Positions 33,857 through 45,285 of a stretch of DNA of 64,000 nucleotides are shown piece by piece. The position numbers and the translations under genes were made by a program. Location: NCBI RefSeq assembly GCF_041296385.1, contig NW_027184085.1, forward strand, positions 15,598,801 to 15,662,800, written 5' to 3'. Below the pieces are notes generated by a model. It saw nothing but the letters and a program-made list of their open reading frames with translations. It was not told where the DNA came from and did not search any database. Position 1 is the stretch's first letter, and each line of letters opens with the position of its first letter. This stretch comes from Aphelocoma coerulescens. Taxonomy: Eukaryota > Chordata > Aves > Passeriformes > Corvidae.

Positions 33857-36800
33857 GTACGGAACGGGGCTGGCAGGGAAAGGGACGTAGGAGCCCTTGG
33901 GCGGTGGGGCCAGTCTGTGAGCCGGCACGAATGTCGCTGGTATATCTGCATTGTTCAGACCATCACTAGTGGGTAGTCTCTATCATTACACATGGATTTT
34001 GGGTTTTGTGTCTGACTGCAGCTGGAGAAGAACTGGAAGGTGAAGAATTTAAATGCAAGAGGTGAATTACTGTTTTTCTGTGTTCCTTGTTCTGTTTCAG
34101 ATCTAAACCCTGAAGTTAACTATTACTGGCATCATGGTGAGGAAGTTGTTGTTCATGGACATCGAAAGGGTAGAGTTGATCCTGTGCGATTCCAAATAGA
34201 TGATAACCCACACCTCCAGATCCGTGTACCAAAGCAGCTTCCTGAGGTGTGGATGTTTTCAACAGCAAGCTAATACTGTGCATTTTCACTTTGGTTTCTG
34301 ATAGCCATTGAAACCATGCAGAGGTAGTCTGTGGAGGACCTAGTTAACAGTATGTAGCATATTTGGGTATTTTTCAAGTCTTAATACCCTTGCTACGATT
34401 ACATGGTAATGGCTTTGTAGATATTGAGATGGTCTTCTAAACTTCTAGTTCTCTTTGTACTTTAAATTTCATGTCGTTGCATTTAATTAAATGGAATTTT
34501 TAACCTTCGATGCTTGGAGAATGGAGACAAGAGTAAGAAACGTGCTGTGGAACATTCTCACTGAAGGAGAATAATAGGAGTGGAGGTAAAAAAAAAAAAG
34601 AAGTAAAAGCACGTATAATCTGAATGTGAGGGTTCTTGTCTGTTGTTATTACTTAACAGTTGCTTTCTTGAATGTTCAAGTTCTCTGGAAGTATATTCTG
34701 TTTCAGTATTGTAATGTTTTTATTGTGGGTTTATACAGTGGTAATTGTGTAGCCAGTGAGGGTCTCTGTTGTCCAGTTTCCACCACAGACAGAAAACGGT
34801 TGTGCTTTCTGTAAACACAGAACCTTTATTGGTGACTTAGTTGTACAGTTTGCTTGGGTTAGTATTGCCAGATGCTACAAGCCTTGGCATTTTTGAAGAA
34901 CTGTCTAGGCAATTTAAAACATTGTGTAGTGCAGAAAACCAAATCTGTAAACTTAGTCTGCAGGTTCAAGTTAGTTTATTGGCTGCTGCTAGAAATGTTT
35001 TTACTCTTTTTCCATGGAAGCAGATTCTGGTTTTGAAGGTAGTAACAACTATCTTCAGCTTTTTTAGCATCATTTCACATAGTCTTTGTATGTTGTGGAA
35101 AAATTAATCCAACATGACTGTGCTAGAACTCATCACAAGATGAAAAGGTCTCTTGCAAAAAGTTTTCATTTAAGGTTATCTGTATGGTGTATGTGAGCAG
35201 GACTTGCACTTTTTCTGTTGTCTGACCGGGAAGTGGTGTATTACATTGGACCTGATGGCAGAAATGTGTCTTACATCATGGCTTTTCTTTCTTTCTTCTG
35301 CTGTCTTCAAGGTTGTACCCCTGGAGTCAGATCTTGGAGATGTTCCTGTTATTGATCACAAGCCATCCAAACTGCCATTGTTCAAAAAGCAGTACGAAAA
35401 CAAGGTATTTATAGGTAAGAGTTTTTAATTGTGAAATACTAACTACTTTAAAAAGGAAAAAAAAAAAAACCAAACAAAAACCAACTCCAAAACTAATTCC
35501 AGCTCAATCTTTCTTCTCCCATCAACAGAAAAAAGTTGTGTATTTTTATCTATAACTGTATTATATAAATATATGTAGTGTATAGATCTCTGTTGAGATT
35601 TCTTGTCAGTTAGACAATGGGGAATAGCATACTCCTGTGCATTTGGTACTGTGTCTCAAAAATCTGCTTGAAGAAGTTCAGTTGAATAGAAAATCTACAC
35701 AAAACTTTGAATTTTGATACATCTCCAGGGAAATTCTCAGTCATTTTAGCATCTGAACTTCTGCCTCTTGGGAGTAGGCAACTCCTCACAGATGTACAGT
35801 AGAGGTTCTAACTTTAGAGTCTCATGGTGAAGATGTATGTTTGTGTGCATAATCGAGAGTGTTCTTTCTCTGACTGGTTGTTTCATTTTGGGGAACACAG
35901 GATCAAAGGTGGCAGATCCATGCTGTTATGGACATACCCAGTTTCATCTTCTTCCTGACAAACTGAAGCGGGAGAGGTTTATAAGAGAGCGTCTTGAGGA
36001 TCAGATCGAAGTTGTTTATCGATCGAATGGAATTGCAAGTCTCTTTGCGTGGACAGCAGCACAAGCAATGTATCAAGGTAAGACAGTCAGCTTGACAAAT
36101 TTTTCCTGGTTATGAATGCCTACTGTAACGTTCTTTAACCTTTTCTCCCTACCACCTTTCTCTCACACTTTTTGTTCTGAAGACTGTCTTTTAAGTAAGT
36201 CTTTACGGATGTAATTGAATTGAAAAGAGAGTTAGTTAAGACTTTGTCTTTGAGTACTTTGATTCAAGGAATTAATCACAGAGAAAAATATTTTTTCATA
36301 TATAACAGTAAGCCTGTGCAAAAACCTCAATCCTGCTTTCACTTGTTCTTTCCGCCTTAAGAGGGAAATGTGGTAGGTAACAACTATGGAACAACTATGT
36401 TGCTTAGCCCATGTTTCAGTAATTTCAATTCCATGAAAATACTAGGAATGAAAGAAAAATGTCAGCAGCCTTACATTTAGAATTTTATGCCTATATTTGT
36501 CTAAAAAAAATCCAAGAAGACCTGGATAGTTAGATCAGATCAGTCTTTCACTTACTGTCATAAATATAATTATTGTCTAGTGTTACTGTAGGACACCTGA
36601 TGGCTTGTAGTTTCACTTAAGAAACAACACATGTAAGAAAATCCTTTGACTATGGTGTATATTGCTGGCTCTGCATCAAATTTATTTTGTAATGGTGTCT
36701 TAGAAAACTTAACTTCCTTTGTGGATGTAAAATATTGAAGTCCAGTCTTGTCTTCAGCGTTGGTCACAGCTGTAAAGACATTGTAAGGACAGCATTATAT

Positions 36801-37684
36801 CTATGACTTTTTTTTATTCTGTAACAGTTTCTAGCATTGTTGCACATGATAGTAATATTCTTAAAAATATCTGTGTGTGTACTAGTGCACATGCATAAAT
36901 ACATAAATATTTTTAACATACTGTTAGTGCTCAGTCGGGTTTGTTTAAAACATTGATACTTACTGACATAGTGTTCTTGGTGTCTGGCTGATTACTACAG
37001 TAGTTATGCTCATGCTTACATATGCATGCTTTTATCATGAAACAAATGCTCACTGTCTCTTGAGAACCATGGAATAGTAAAAAGACATCTTTCCTCAGCT
37101 CAGTTGTAGGATTTTACAATGCATTAGTAATTTAACTGTTTTGGAAAAGTCACTTGGCTGATCAGTGACTGCTGTTTACCAACTGGTGATAGGGAACTCT
37201 ATACAAAATGCAAGTATGCCACTGTCCCTGATCTTGGACATAACCTTTATTGGTGATTATGTTTTTGTTAGTCTGTATGAAAAATACTTGTGTTGGACTT
37301 TTTCCCTACTAGGCAGCTGCTGCAATTTGCACTGTTTTTCTGTATTTCAGGACAAGGGTTTAGGCATGTGTGCTAATAGAAATCTCAAGTTATGTTGTAT
37401 TTGTTTATTTTGTAGGATTCTGGAGTGAAGCAGATGTGACCCGTCCTTTTGTATCGCAGGCGGTAGTGACTGATGGAAAATACTTTGCTTTCTTTTGTTA
37501 CCAGCTAAATACTTTAGCACTAACTGCAGAAACTATTAAAAACAACCCTCGAAAGAATATCTGTTGGGGTACAGACAGTAAGCCACTGTATGATGTTGTG
37601 GAAGATGGTAATGTGAAAGGCTTTAATGATGAAGTTCTGCTTCAGTTGGTTCATTTTCTATTAAACAGACCAAAAGAGTTGTAA
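33190..37684 (+). CDS. MRPS30: mitochondrial ribosomal protein S30 (mL65), five coding exons
   Basis: Encodes a structural protein of the mitochondrial ribosome, also called PDCD9 and now placed in the large subunit as mL65. CDS is join(33190-33856, 34101-34246, 35312-35414, 35901-36077, 37416-37684), 1362 nt or 453 residues; human MRPS30 is 439. All introns are GT-AG and phases close (1, 0, 1, 1). Residues 1-20 are Arg/Ala-rich, as expected for a mitochondrial targeting sequence. Residues 40-110 hold a basic conserved block ('[12 protein letters not shown]', '[10 protein letters not shown]'). Residues about 110-160 form an Ala/Pro/Glu/Gly linker with a short internal duplication. The C-terminal part has the family signatures '[20 protein letters not shown]', 'HLLPDK', '[20 protein letters not shown]' and '[10 protein letters not shown]'. 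It ends RPKEL, shorter than the mammalian tail. The start ATG sits in a YY1-type context and is the first in-frame start after the promoter motifs. Recognition is secure. Confidence 0.97.
33857..34100 (+). other. MRPS30: MRPS30 intron 1 (244 bp)
   Basis: GT at 33857 and AG at 34099-34100, preceded by a pyrimidine-rich tctgtttcag. No repeat inside. Confidence 0.93.
34101..34246 (+). CDS. MRPS30: MRPS30 coding exon 2
   Basis: Opens with '[15 protein letters not shown]', where the family has a conserved Tyr/Trp segment. Contains 'GHRKGRVD' and '[20 protein letters not shown]'. Donor GAG|GTGTGG after 34246, phase 0. Confidence 0.95.
34247..35311 (+). other. MRPS30: MRPS30 intron 2 (1065 bp)
   Basis: GT-AG intron; acceptor ctgtcttcaag at 35301-35311. 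AT-rich with no recognisable transposon. The exon 2 frame reads on to a stop at 34273, so retention would truncate the protein. Confidence 0.9.
35312..35414 (+). CDS. MRPS30: MRPS30 coding exon 3
   Basis: 103 nt encoding '[20 protein letters not shown]' through 'QYENKVFI' plus one base. Donor ATAG|GTAAGA after 35414, phase 1. An alternative GT six codons... inside AACAAG|GTATTT was rejected because the family continues with Phe-Ile/Val-Gly. Confidence 0.94.
35415..35900 (+). other. MRPS30: MRPS30 intron 3 (486 bp)
   Basis: GT-AG intron with acceptor gggaacacag. Contains an A-rich tract near 35455-35480. Nothing else notable. Confidence 0.9.
35901..36077 (+). CDS. MRPS30: MRPS30 coding exon 4
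   Basis: 177 nt encoding the most conserved part: '[20 protein letters not shown]', '[20 protein letters not shown]' and 'AMYQ'. Donor CAAG|GTAAGA after 36077, phase 1. Confidence 0.96.
36078..37415 (+). other. MRPS30: MRPS30 intron 4 (1338 bp)
   Basis: GT-AG intron with acceptor tttattttgtag. AT-rich, no transposon recognised. Contains a short GT stretch near 36870. Confidence 0.9.
37416..37684 (+). CDS. MRPS30: MRPS30 coding exon 5 and stop
   Basis: Encodes '[20 protein letters not shown]' onward through '[20 protein letters not shown]', '[21 protein letters not shown]' and the TAA stop at 37682-37684. Confidence 0.96.
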
Positions 37685-37880
37685 ACCATTAAACCACATG
37701 TAAAGTATGTGCCTGAACTTCATTATAACTCCATGAAGTAGAGCTATATTATGCCTTGATACTAGTCAGGTATTTGTCTAGCAAACACTATATACATATT
37801 TTATTTGGGCCTTCTTCCATTTTTCTATTTTAATGTATACTGTACACTGGCAAATAAAAGGCTGGAATACCTTGAAGTCT
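37685..37880 (+). terminator. MRPS30: MRPS30 3' UTR and poly(A) signal
   Basis: Canonical AATAAA at 37853-37858, about 170 bp after the stop, followed by a T/GT-rich stretch near 37877-37895. Cleavage is expected around 37872-37880. A longer 3' UTR cannot be excluded. Confidence 0.75.
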
Positions 37881-38442
37881 TTTGTATATTTACTCTTAAA
37901 AGCCTACTGTGCTAATTCAATGTCATGTGAGTATGTTTCTTTAGGAGATCCACAGGTCCATGCTGAACTGTCACAACAAAGTATGAATTCATATGACCAT
38001 CTGATGGTATCACTAGGGAGACAGCTGTCTTGATACTCAGCACCAGTGATAAATTTCTAATTTTGTGTGTCTGAGAGGAATTAAATACTTACTCATTCTA
38101 AAGAGTGAGCTCAGAATAAAAAGTGTTTATTAAGGAATGGTTGGCAATTTAGTTACACAGTAAGAGAAGTCTTTAGACGTGGTAGGATAAACATGATGAA
38201 ACTTGCTTCCAAAGACTGTGTTGTGAACAAGCATACACAACTTTAAGCTGTCACCTCCAGAACCACGGAGAGAACTCTCAAATGCATTTGGAGTCTACAG
38301 TTTTCCCTTTAGTGTGGGTCCTTGATTTCAGCTGTTGGTATCTTGAGGTTTTCATTGCTGATACTTGGATGTCTTTAGGAGTGTTTTTAGTAGACCACAG
38401 GTGATCCCCAGCCGCAGCTGTCTGATTCATAAAATACAACAT
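37881..38442. other. intergenic downstream of MRPS30
   Basis: AT-rich sequence without recognisable features, ending at a CR1 fragment. Confidence 0.4.
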
Positions 38443-38664
38443 TATACAATCATTGAGTAGTTTGGGTTGGAAGGGACCATTAAAAGTCATTTATTCCAAG
38501 CCTCCTGCAGTAAGCTGGGACATCTTCAGCTCAGTCAGGTTGCTCAGACCCAGTCCATCCTGACTTTGAATCTTTCCAGGGATGGGGCATCCATCTACCA
38601 CATCTCTGGGCAAACTGTTTTATCATGCTCATTCTAAAAAACTTTTCGGTGTATCTAATCTGAA
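38443..38664 (-). mobile_element. CR1 LINE 3' end, antisense
   Basis: The plus strand begins at the CR1 3' terminus read backwards: 'gtagtttgggttggaagggaccattaaaagtcat'. It continues with 'caggttgctcagacccagtccatcctgactttgaatc', 'tccagggatggggcatccatctaccacatctctgggcaa' and 'ctcattctaaaaaactttt'. A short 5'-truncated copy in minus orientation, abutting a plus-oriented CR1. Confidence 0.85.
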
Positions 38665-38667
38665 TCA

Positions 38668-40060
38668 ACAAAAAGGGTAGGAAGGAGGAACCTGTACTAT
38701 AGGCCAGTCAGCCTGACCTCAGTACCTGGTAAGGTAATGGAACAGCTTGTACTGAGTGTCATCACACCGCATTTACAGGACAGCCAGGGTATCAGACCCA
38801 GCCAGCATGGGTTTAGGAGGGATAGGTTGTGTTCAACCAACCTGATCTCCTTTTATGACCAGGTGACCTGCCTGATGGATGCAGGAAGGGCTGTGGATGT
38901 TGTCTATTTGAACTTCAGCAAGGCCTTTGACACTGTCTCCCACAGCACACTCCTGGAAAAGCTGGCAGCCCATGGCTTGGATAGGAGCAGTCTTTGCTGG
39001 ATTAGGAACTGGCTGGATGGCTGGGCCCAGAGAGTGGTGGTGAATGGAGCTGCATCCAACTGGTGACCAGTCACCAGTGGTGTCCCTCAGGGGTCTGTCC
39101 TGGGGCCAGTTCTGTTCAGTATTTTTATTGACAACATGGTTGAGGGAATTGAGTCCTTCATTAGTAAATTTGCAGATGACACTAAGCTGGAGTGTGTGTT
39201 GATCTGATGGAAGGTAGGAGGGCTCTGCAGAGAGACATGGAATAGTTGGATAGATGGGCAGAGTCCAACAAGATGAAGTTTAGTAAGTCCAAGTGTAAGT
39301 AAGTCTGGGTACTGCATTTTGGCCACAGTAATCCCCTACAACGTTATAGGCTGGGGGCAGTTAGGCTGGACAGTGCCCAGGCGGAAAGGGACCAGGGGTG
39401 CTGGTCGATAGCCAGCTGAACATGAGCCAGCAGTGTGCCCTGGTGGCCAAGAAGGCCAATGGCATCCTGGCCTGTATCAGGAATAGTGTGGCCAGCAGGA
39501 CCAGGGATGTCATTCTTCCCTTGTACTTGGCACTGGTAAGGTCACATCTTGAGTACCGTGTCCAGTTCTGGGCCCCTCAGTTCAGGAAGGACGTTGAGGC
39601 ACTTGAGCGCATTCAGAGAAGGGCAAGAAGGCTGGTGAGGGGCTTGGTACACAAGCCATATGAGGAACAATTGAGGGAGCTGGGGTGGTTTAGCCTGGAG
39701 AAAAGGAGACACAGAGGTGACCTTACTGCTCTCTACAACTTCCTGCAGGGTGGTTGTAGTCAGGTGAGGGTTGACCTCTTTCACCTGGCGGCAGCTGATA
39801 GAATGAGAGGACACAGTCTTAAGCTGTGCCAGGGGATATATAAGTTTGATATTAGGAAAAAGTTTTTTACAGAAAGGGTGATAAAGTACTGGAATGGACT
39901 TCCTGGGGAGGTGGTGGAATCACCATCCCTGGATGTGTTTAAATAAAGACTGGATATGGCACTCGATGCTAGGATCTACCTGAGGTGCTAGGGCATGGGT
40001 TGGACTCAATCTTGAACGTCTCTTCCAACCCAGACATTCTGTGAATTCTGTGAATTGTGA
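38668..40060 (+). mobile_element. CR1 LINE, 5'-truncated, RT domain to 3' end
   Basis: The longest CR1 in the window. It enters ORF2 inside the reverse transcriptase: 'SLTSVPGKVMEQLVL', 'RPSQHGFRR', then 'NFSKAFDTVSHSTLLEKL'. A stop at 39065-39067 interrupts the frame, but the coding signal continues with '[14 protein letters not shown]' and the catalytic 'FADD' box (39169-39180). After frameshifts the C-terminus reads from 39398 ('[32 protein letters not shown]', '[15 protein letters not shown]', '[22 protein letters not shown]'). It ends in CR1 octamers 'attctgtgaattctgtga' at 40038-40055. It is inactive, but less decayed than the other copies. Confidence 0.92.
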
Positions 40061-41003
40061 ACTCTCTTTTAGTTTAAAACATTACCCACTTTGTCATATT
40101 GAAACAGGCACTGCTAAGATATTACGACTGGTATTTACCTATCAACAAAGTGTAACTGGTTCTGAGGTAACTAAATGTGCCTAAAATTTTACGTAATTTC
40201 ATCCACTATACTTGACCTTTTTGGAATTCTCCAGTACTCTTGTGCTCTTGTGAAGAGGCAAGTAGTTTGTTGTTAAACAGAGAGTACTGACTGAATCATT
40301 GAAATACTGGCCTGCACATTCTTCAGTGTGAGCAACAGCCCACTTCTTTTTTAAAGTGGTTTACAAAATATTTTTGTAATGGAAGATTAAGTAGTTATAG
40401 AGTTTTACTTGACTGGTACTTTGCTATGTAGGAAAGTGTTGCCACTTTCTCCACCATCAAGAGATAATGTAAGAAAGATGTGTACAAGCACTGGTTATTT
40501 TTTAAGAGAAGTCCTTAAGTGCTCTTTTTGTCTTAACAATGCATGACTGTTACCATTTCTGATAACTGCTGATCCTTGGATTACATAAATGTTCCTTGTA
40601 GTAACAGAAGATAAACTGCTGGGTAAGAATGTTGATTATAGAGAATGGCCTGTGACCTAGCTTAGAAGGGAGTGGTTGATACTTTAGTCTGGTCTGATTA
40701 AGGGATGATACAAAATGAATGGAAGGATATGAAAAAAAGCAGTTGGATATTCTGACCCTATGGCAGTTTTTATAGTTGGTGTAATATGTTACACTCTTCA
40801 GCTTGAGGTTCACTTGAGTTGCATACAGCTAGGGATTGTGAAAACTGACATGTACAAAGAAACTCCTGCTTCCAGGGATAAAAACCACTAATTTTTCTAT
40901 GATTCAGCCTTTTGTCTATCTTGAGGCTTCAGCTGTAGTCGAGCAAGTTCAAAGAATATTCCTTTGTGCAGCTTTCCTGGTGACTGAAATATCACTGTAC
41001 ATG
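40061..41003. other. intergenic, nothing recognised
   Basis: AT-rich noncoding DNA between a CR1 and a solo LTR. Bases 40999-41003 (acatg) are the left copy of the LTR target duplication. Confidence 0.4.
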
Positions 41004-42358
41004 TGTCATAGGATAGCAAGGATAGTCCCGGAAGGGATGTCCTTGCTAAGGGGTGCTTACAGCTTCCTCTGGGACCTGATAGAACCTATCAGCTGGCCAG
41101 TTTGAATATGGACAATTCTTTAAGCCACTTAAAGTTGTGACCGCCTCTGTGATCCACACTTAAGAATAGACAAACTCCCCCCCAAGCTCTCTCTCGTTTC
41201 CGGCGCTGGCACAGGTGGCTGCAGGCCCCGTGCAGGGGCCAGCGGGCCCAGCCAGGCCCTGCTTGGGCCAGGCCGGGCTGGGCCACGGCCAGCCTGGAGC
41301 CATGGGCCTGTTCCAGCTGTGGAACTCCCCCCCACTGCCTTGCCGTGGGCAACCGGAGCAGCTCGGCTCTCCCCCCTCTCCACTGTGGCCAAGATTTCAG
41401 CAAAGCGGCCCCACTGTCCGCAGAGGTCAGGTGACCAACAGCGATAAGGGACACAGCTGCAAGGCCGAGGTGAGATTAACCCTGTTATTGCTGTGAAGAG
41501 CTGAAAACCTGAGGGAAGAGAGAGAGGAGATGCTTAAAGCTGAAATTCTGTTGTGAAGCTATGACATATCAGAGTATCCTGTTGTAATTTCATGAAGATC
41601 TGGGGGGTGGAGTGTTCAACTAGTAAGCAATAAGCAGATGCTGACGCAGCTGTAATTTCATGAGAAGCTTGGACAGGGAGAGATGAACCAAATGAGGACT
41701 GTTGCTCCAAATGGGAAAGGAGAAAAACCTCAATTCCTAGAGATGCTCCCAGAGATAGTCCTAACGATGAAGATGAGGAAGACCCTTTGCTCCCAGGGAA
41801 GGAGAAGGGCCTCTGTTTCTTTGTTTCTGAACAGCTCAACCTTAAAATTGTACCCCAAAAAACTTTCAAGAGTGGACCCTCGAAAGCAGTTGCGGGAAAA
41901 GCTGCAAGTCGGGGGAAGGGACTCACATGCGAGCAGAGAGACTCCTCTTCCTAAATGGACTGAACAATATTTGGAAGTGGGTGGCTGTCTCGTTGTGATA
42001 CTGTTTTCATAGCATGAGCAAAAAGAGACTTCTCTTTCTACATGGACTGAACAAGGTTATTATGGAAGTGGTAAACAGACTGAACATCTTAAGGGTTGTC
42101 TTTTGACATTGTCAGTGGGAGAAGGGAGGAAGGTGGGGGGAGGAGGAGAGTTCTGAAGGTGATATAATTTTTTTTTTTTTTTTTCCTTTTCTTCTTTTAG
42201 GTCTGTTAATAAACTTCTTTATATTCTTTCAAGTTTGGTGCCTGCTTTGCGTTTCTCCTAATTCTTATCTCACAGAAGATAAACAGTAATGAGTATTTTA
42301 GCCCAAACCACTACACTAAATTGGTGTTTCCGCCCGGTTACAAACCCAACCCGCGACA
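41004..42358 (+). mobile_element. solo LTR of an avian ERVL-type retrovirus (1355 bp)
   Basis: Starts TGTCATAGG and ends CCCGCGACA. It is flanked by acatg on both sides (40999-41003 and 42359-42363); a 5-bp duplication is usual for ERVL. It contains a GC-rich U3 part (41200-41400), a long polypurine region and T tract (42115-42185), an AATAAA signal at 42208-42213 and the family's 'caagtttggtgcctgctttgcgtttctcc' U5. Open frames in it (41534-41926 minus, 41683-42012 plus) have no retroviral similarity. The right flank repeats 'tgtca', so the shared flank could be read as 10 bases, leaving the right end slightly uncertain. Confidence 0.8.
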
Positions 42359-42363
42359 ACATG

Positions 42364-42547
42364 TGTCACCCGGTAGTAAAATTCTTCAGCTTTCTGCAGC
42401 AGGGGATACTCTGGAAAAAACTGTGGGTGGCACTGTTTCACCTTCTACTGGGAAAAACTAATGGGCATTGTTCTGCTTTTTTGTCGCTGACTGAAAAGTT
42501 GAGACATTGTAATGTATGCAGCTTTATACAGCAATCTTTCATCTTCA
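42364..42547. other. short intergenic stretch
   Basis: Host flank of the solo LTR leading into a CR1 fragment. Nothing recognised. Confidence 0.4.
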
Positions 42548-42675
42548 AGGCCAGGTTGGATGGGGCTTAGAGAAAGCCATTCTAGTGGAATGTGTCCCTG
42601 CTCATGGCTGGTGGGTAGGAAGTAGATGTGTTTTAAGGTCCCTTCCAACCCAAATTATTTGAGGATTCTGTGATC
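42548..42675 (+). mobile_element. CR1 LINE 3' tail fragment
   Basis: Carries 'aggccaggttggatggggctt', 'ctagtggaatgtgtccctgctcatggc', 'ttttaaggtcccttccaacccaaattattt' and 'gattctgtga', which is the standard CR1 3' UTR. About 130 bp long and moderately diverged. Confidence 0.88.
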
Positions 42676-44924
42676 TTGTACTCATCTGTACAGGATGCTT
42701 AATGCTGCCTTACAATGACAAAGTAAGGAAAAAAAGAGAAAAGGTCTGAGGTTTTTTTTGTTTGGGCTTTCATTTTGTTTCTTCAAGTATTGTATATCTA
42801 TTAAAAACTAAAAAATTAGAAAGCGTAGAAGCTGCAGTGTTCCTGTTCTTCAGCTTTGCTGATCAGAAACCCCCCATGATTTCACTCCTCTTAAGTCTTG
42901 TGGCAACATTGTTCTTTAGCATTTTACGTAGAGTTTGCTGCTTATAAGAAACCAAAAAAAGGTGATTCAAAAACACAGCTTGGAAATCTCCAAGTTTGGA
43001 TCCATTCTTCTGTATTAATTTCTGCTTAGGCCAAGTGGAGTGTAACACAAGGGAACATAAAGTGGAATCTAAAAGTAAGATTGGGTTTTGCATAATGAGG
43101 CAAGAATTTTCTCTAGTACCTAACTAGTTTGCTTAAAACTTTTATCACCTTCAAGTGGGTGACTGATCTGTGGAATTCTGCCTGCATTGTTGTTTCATAT
43201 TATGAGGCTGTGAGTGGTGACTTGGAATGCTTAATTCAAGGAGAGAGGAAGAGATGGGGAGGCCAAAACTTTATTATGTCTACTCAGGCTCATGTTGCAC
43301 CAAGTTGTTGTGATAGATAGCTCTGCATCCTTTCGGACAGGAGGAAGAGCTTCAACATTTATAGTCTTTGCTTGGTCATACACAATTCTCTCCTGATATT
43401 TCTTCTGTGTTCCGGTGTTCTGTTGTTGGAGAAGACACCCACTCCTTTTATCACAGACAGAGATGAAGTTTTCCCTCTGGAGCTCCATAGAGTGGGTTTT
43501 TCCTGCAAGAGCAACTCTTGGAATCAGCTGTTGCTGAGAGAGTCTGTTGACAACTTGACATACTGGCAGTCTACCTCTGATGGACATAATGAAAGTAGCT
43601 TCCACTATAGTATGAAAGAAGGCCATCCTGTTCTGATTATGGAAATACTGGATCATGAACTGTTGGAGTATGTTAGTAAATGGAGGCCAGTAATGGTTAC
43701 AGGGGTTGTACCTTCTCTAGTACACTGACAAATTGTGTAAAGTTTACTTGTTGATACACGGTAGAATAAATTTTTTAGAACCAAGTTTCTTGAAAGATCT
43801 GGCTGTCCTACATCTAGAAATGGATTAAGAAGACTTACAAGCTACAAGGAGTTAGTATATGCCCACTACTGATACATTTATTAATGCATGTTGAGGGACA
43901 AAGGGAAGAAGTTGTGGACCTCACTACGTACTCCTACAGGACCAGGGCTTTACAGTTAGAGGGCTTATTTGTATCTAATTCAGAATGAAAGAAGCTAGTC
44001 TAGAGTCTGCCATGCTCTTCAGCCTGGTAACTAACCCATTGGTCTTGAAGCAGGAGTTTGAAGATGTGATGTTGAAAATTGTTTTTTTTTGCTTTGAAGA
44101 TAATCCGGGTAGGCCTCTTACCACTGGTAACAGATACTGTATGATGAGTTTATTTACAACCATTTAGAAAAACCCTTGAAGAAGGCAAACAGGCAGAATG
44201 CTTGACATGCTTTTTTTATGTCTCTGCAGGACTAAATGCCCAATAGCTTATGCAGTTAGAAAGATAAATAATTCATCTATACAGGACAACAGCTTTATGG
44301 TGTCTCCTCAGTTGTATTTACCTCTAAGTATCTGCAGTAGTTTTTATATATCCTGGTTTCTGCATAGTTGGAAGCATTTGTTTTTACCTAAATATTCTAC
44401 GAGTGAGCATTCATTCTTCATCTTTGATCATTTGTGCCTTTTAATAACTATTTGAAGCTCAATTTATTGAACTAAATCTCTTGCAGAATCTTCTCTGTAT
44501 TACCTTTCTCATTCCTGCTAAGTTATGCTTGATTTCATTTCTTTAGAATAAAGAATTGATCTTAATGTGTCTCCTTTAAAGGAAATCTTCCTTCTATTTC
44601 TTTCCTCTTTTTATGCTTTCAGCATTCTTTTAAACCAGTAATCAAGTCAGTACACTTTATCGCTTCTCTCAAGGGACACAATATAGGATTGTTTTCACTG
44701 TTGGAAAGCGTAGCTTATAACACAAGACTGTCTGCACTGCAAATGTGCATGCTTTTGTCAGTGAGATGTCCCAATGCAGGTTTACATTTCAACCTCAAAT
44801 TTCAGCCTGTAAAGGCTTTTTGTTTGGTTGGGTGTTTTAAAATCAGTTCCTGGACCAACACATTTCTCTTGGTAATTGGAGATTTTTATGAGTCAGAATT
44901 TTAAAACTCGGGTTCTGTGATTGT
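42676..44924. other. intergenic, possible antisense LTR near 43.2-43.7 kb
   Basis: Noncoding. At 43240-43400 the minus strand has TATAAA (plus 43358-43363) followed 85 bp later by AATAAA (plus 43270-43275), which resembles an LTR core, but no ends or family were recognised. Frames of 141 codons (minus) and 118 codons (plus, starting at TTG) overlap there on opposite strands. Confidence 0.35.
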
Positions 44925-45285
44925 CTAGCTTGGAGAAGAGAAGGCTCAGGAGAAATTTTATCAATGTGTATGAGAAGGAAAGAAGTGAAAAGATTTGGGT
45001 AGGCCTATTTCAGTTGTTTCCAGTGAGAGGGCAAGAGGAAATGGCCAGAAACTGAAAAACAGGAAGTTCTACTTAAAAGTTTTTGTTTGGTTGTTTTCTT
45101 TCTCTAATGGCAATTGAACTCCAGAACAGATTGTGCTAAGAGGGATGTGGACTTTCCACCACTGGAAGTACTTAAAACCAGATGGCTCAGAACTGGCCAA
45201 CCAGTTGTAGGTGATCCTGCCCTGAGCAGGGTGAGTGGACTAGACAACACTTTTACGACTCTGTGATTCTGTGGAAATAAATTAG
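44925..45285 (+). mobile_element. CR1 LINE 3' end
   Basis: Begins 'agcttggagaagagaaggctc', continues with 'tttcagttgtttccagtgagaggg', 'actttccaccactggaagtact', 'gtgatcctgccctgagcagg' and ends 'cgactctgtgattctgtgg' with CR1 octamers. An insertion or local expansion of T-rich sequence lies near 45080-45100. Frame destroyed. Confidence 0.82.

Noticed and set aside
41534..42012. Open frames inside the ERVL solo LTR
   Set aside because: They lie wholly within the LTR between its duplicated flanks and do not resemble Gag, Pol or Env.
43372..43728. 118-codon plus-strand frame with a hydrophobic start, resembling a small secreted protein
   Set aside because: Begins with TTG, has no in-frame ATG near the start, no promoter or splice context, and lies in an LTR-like block.
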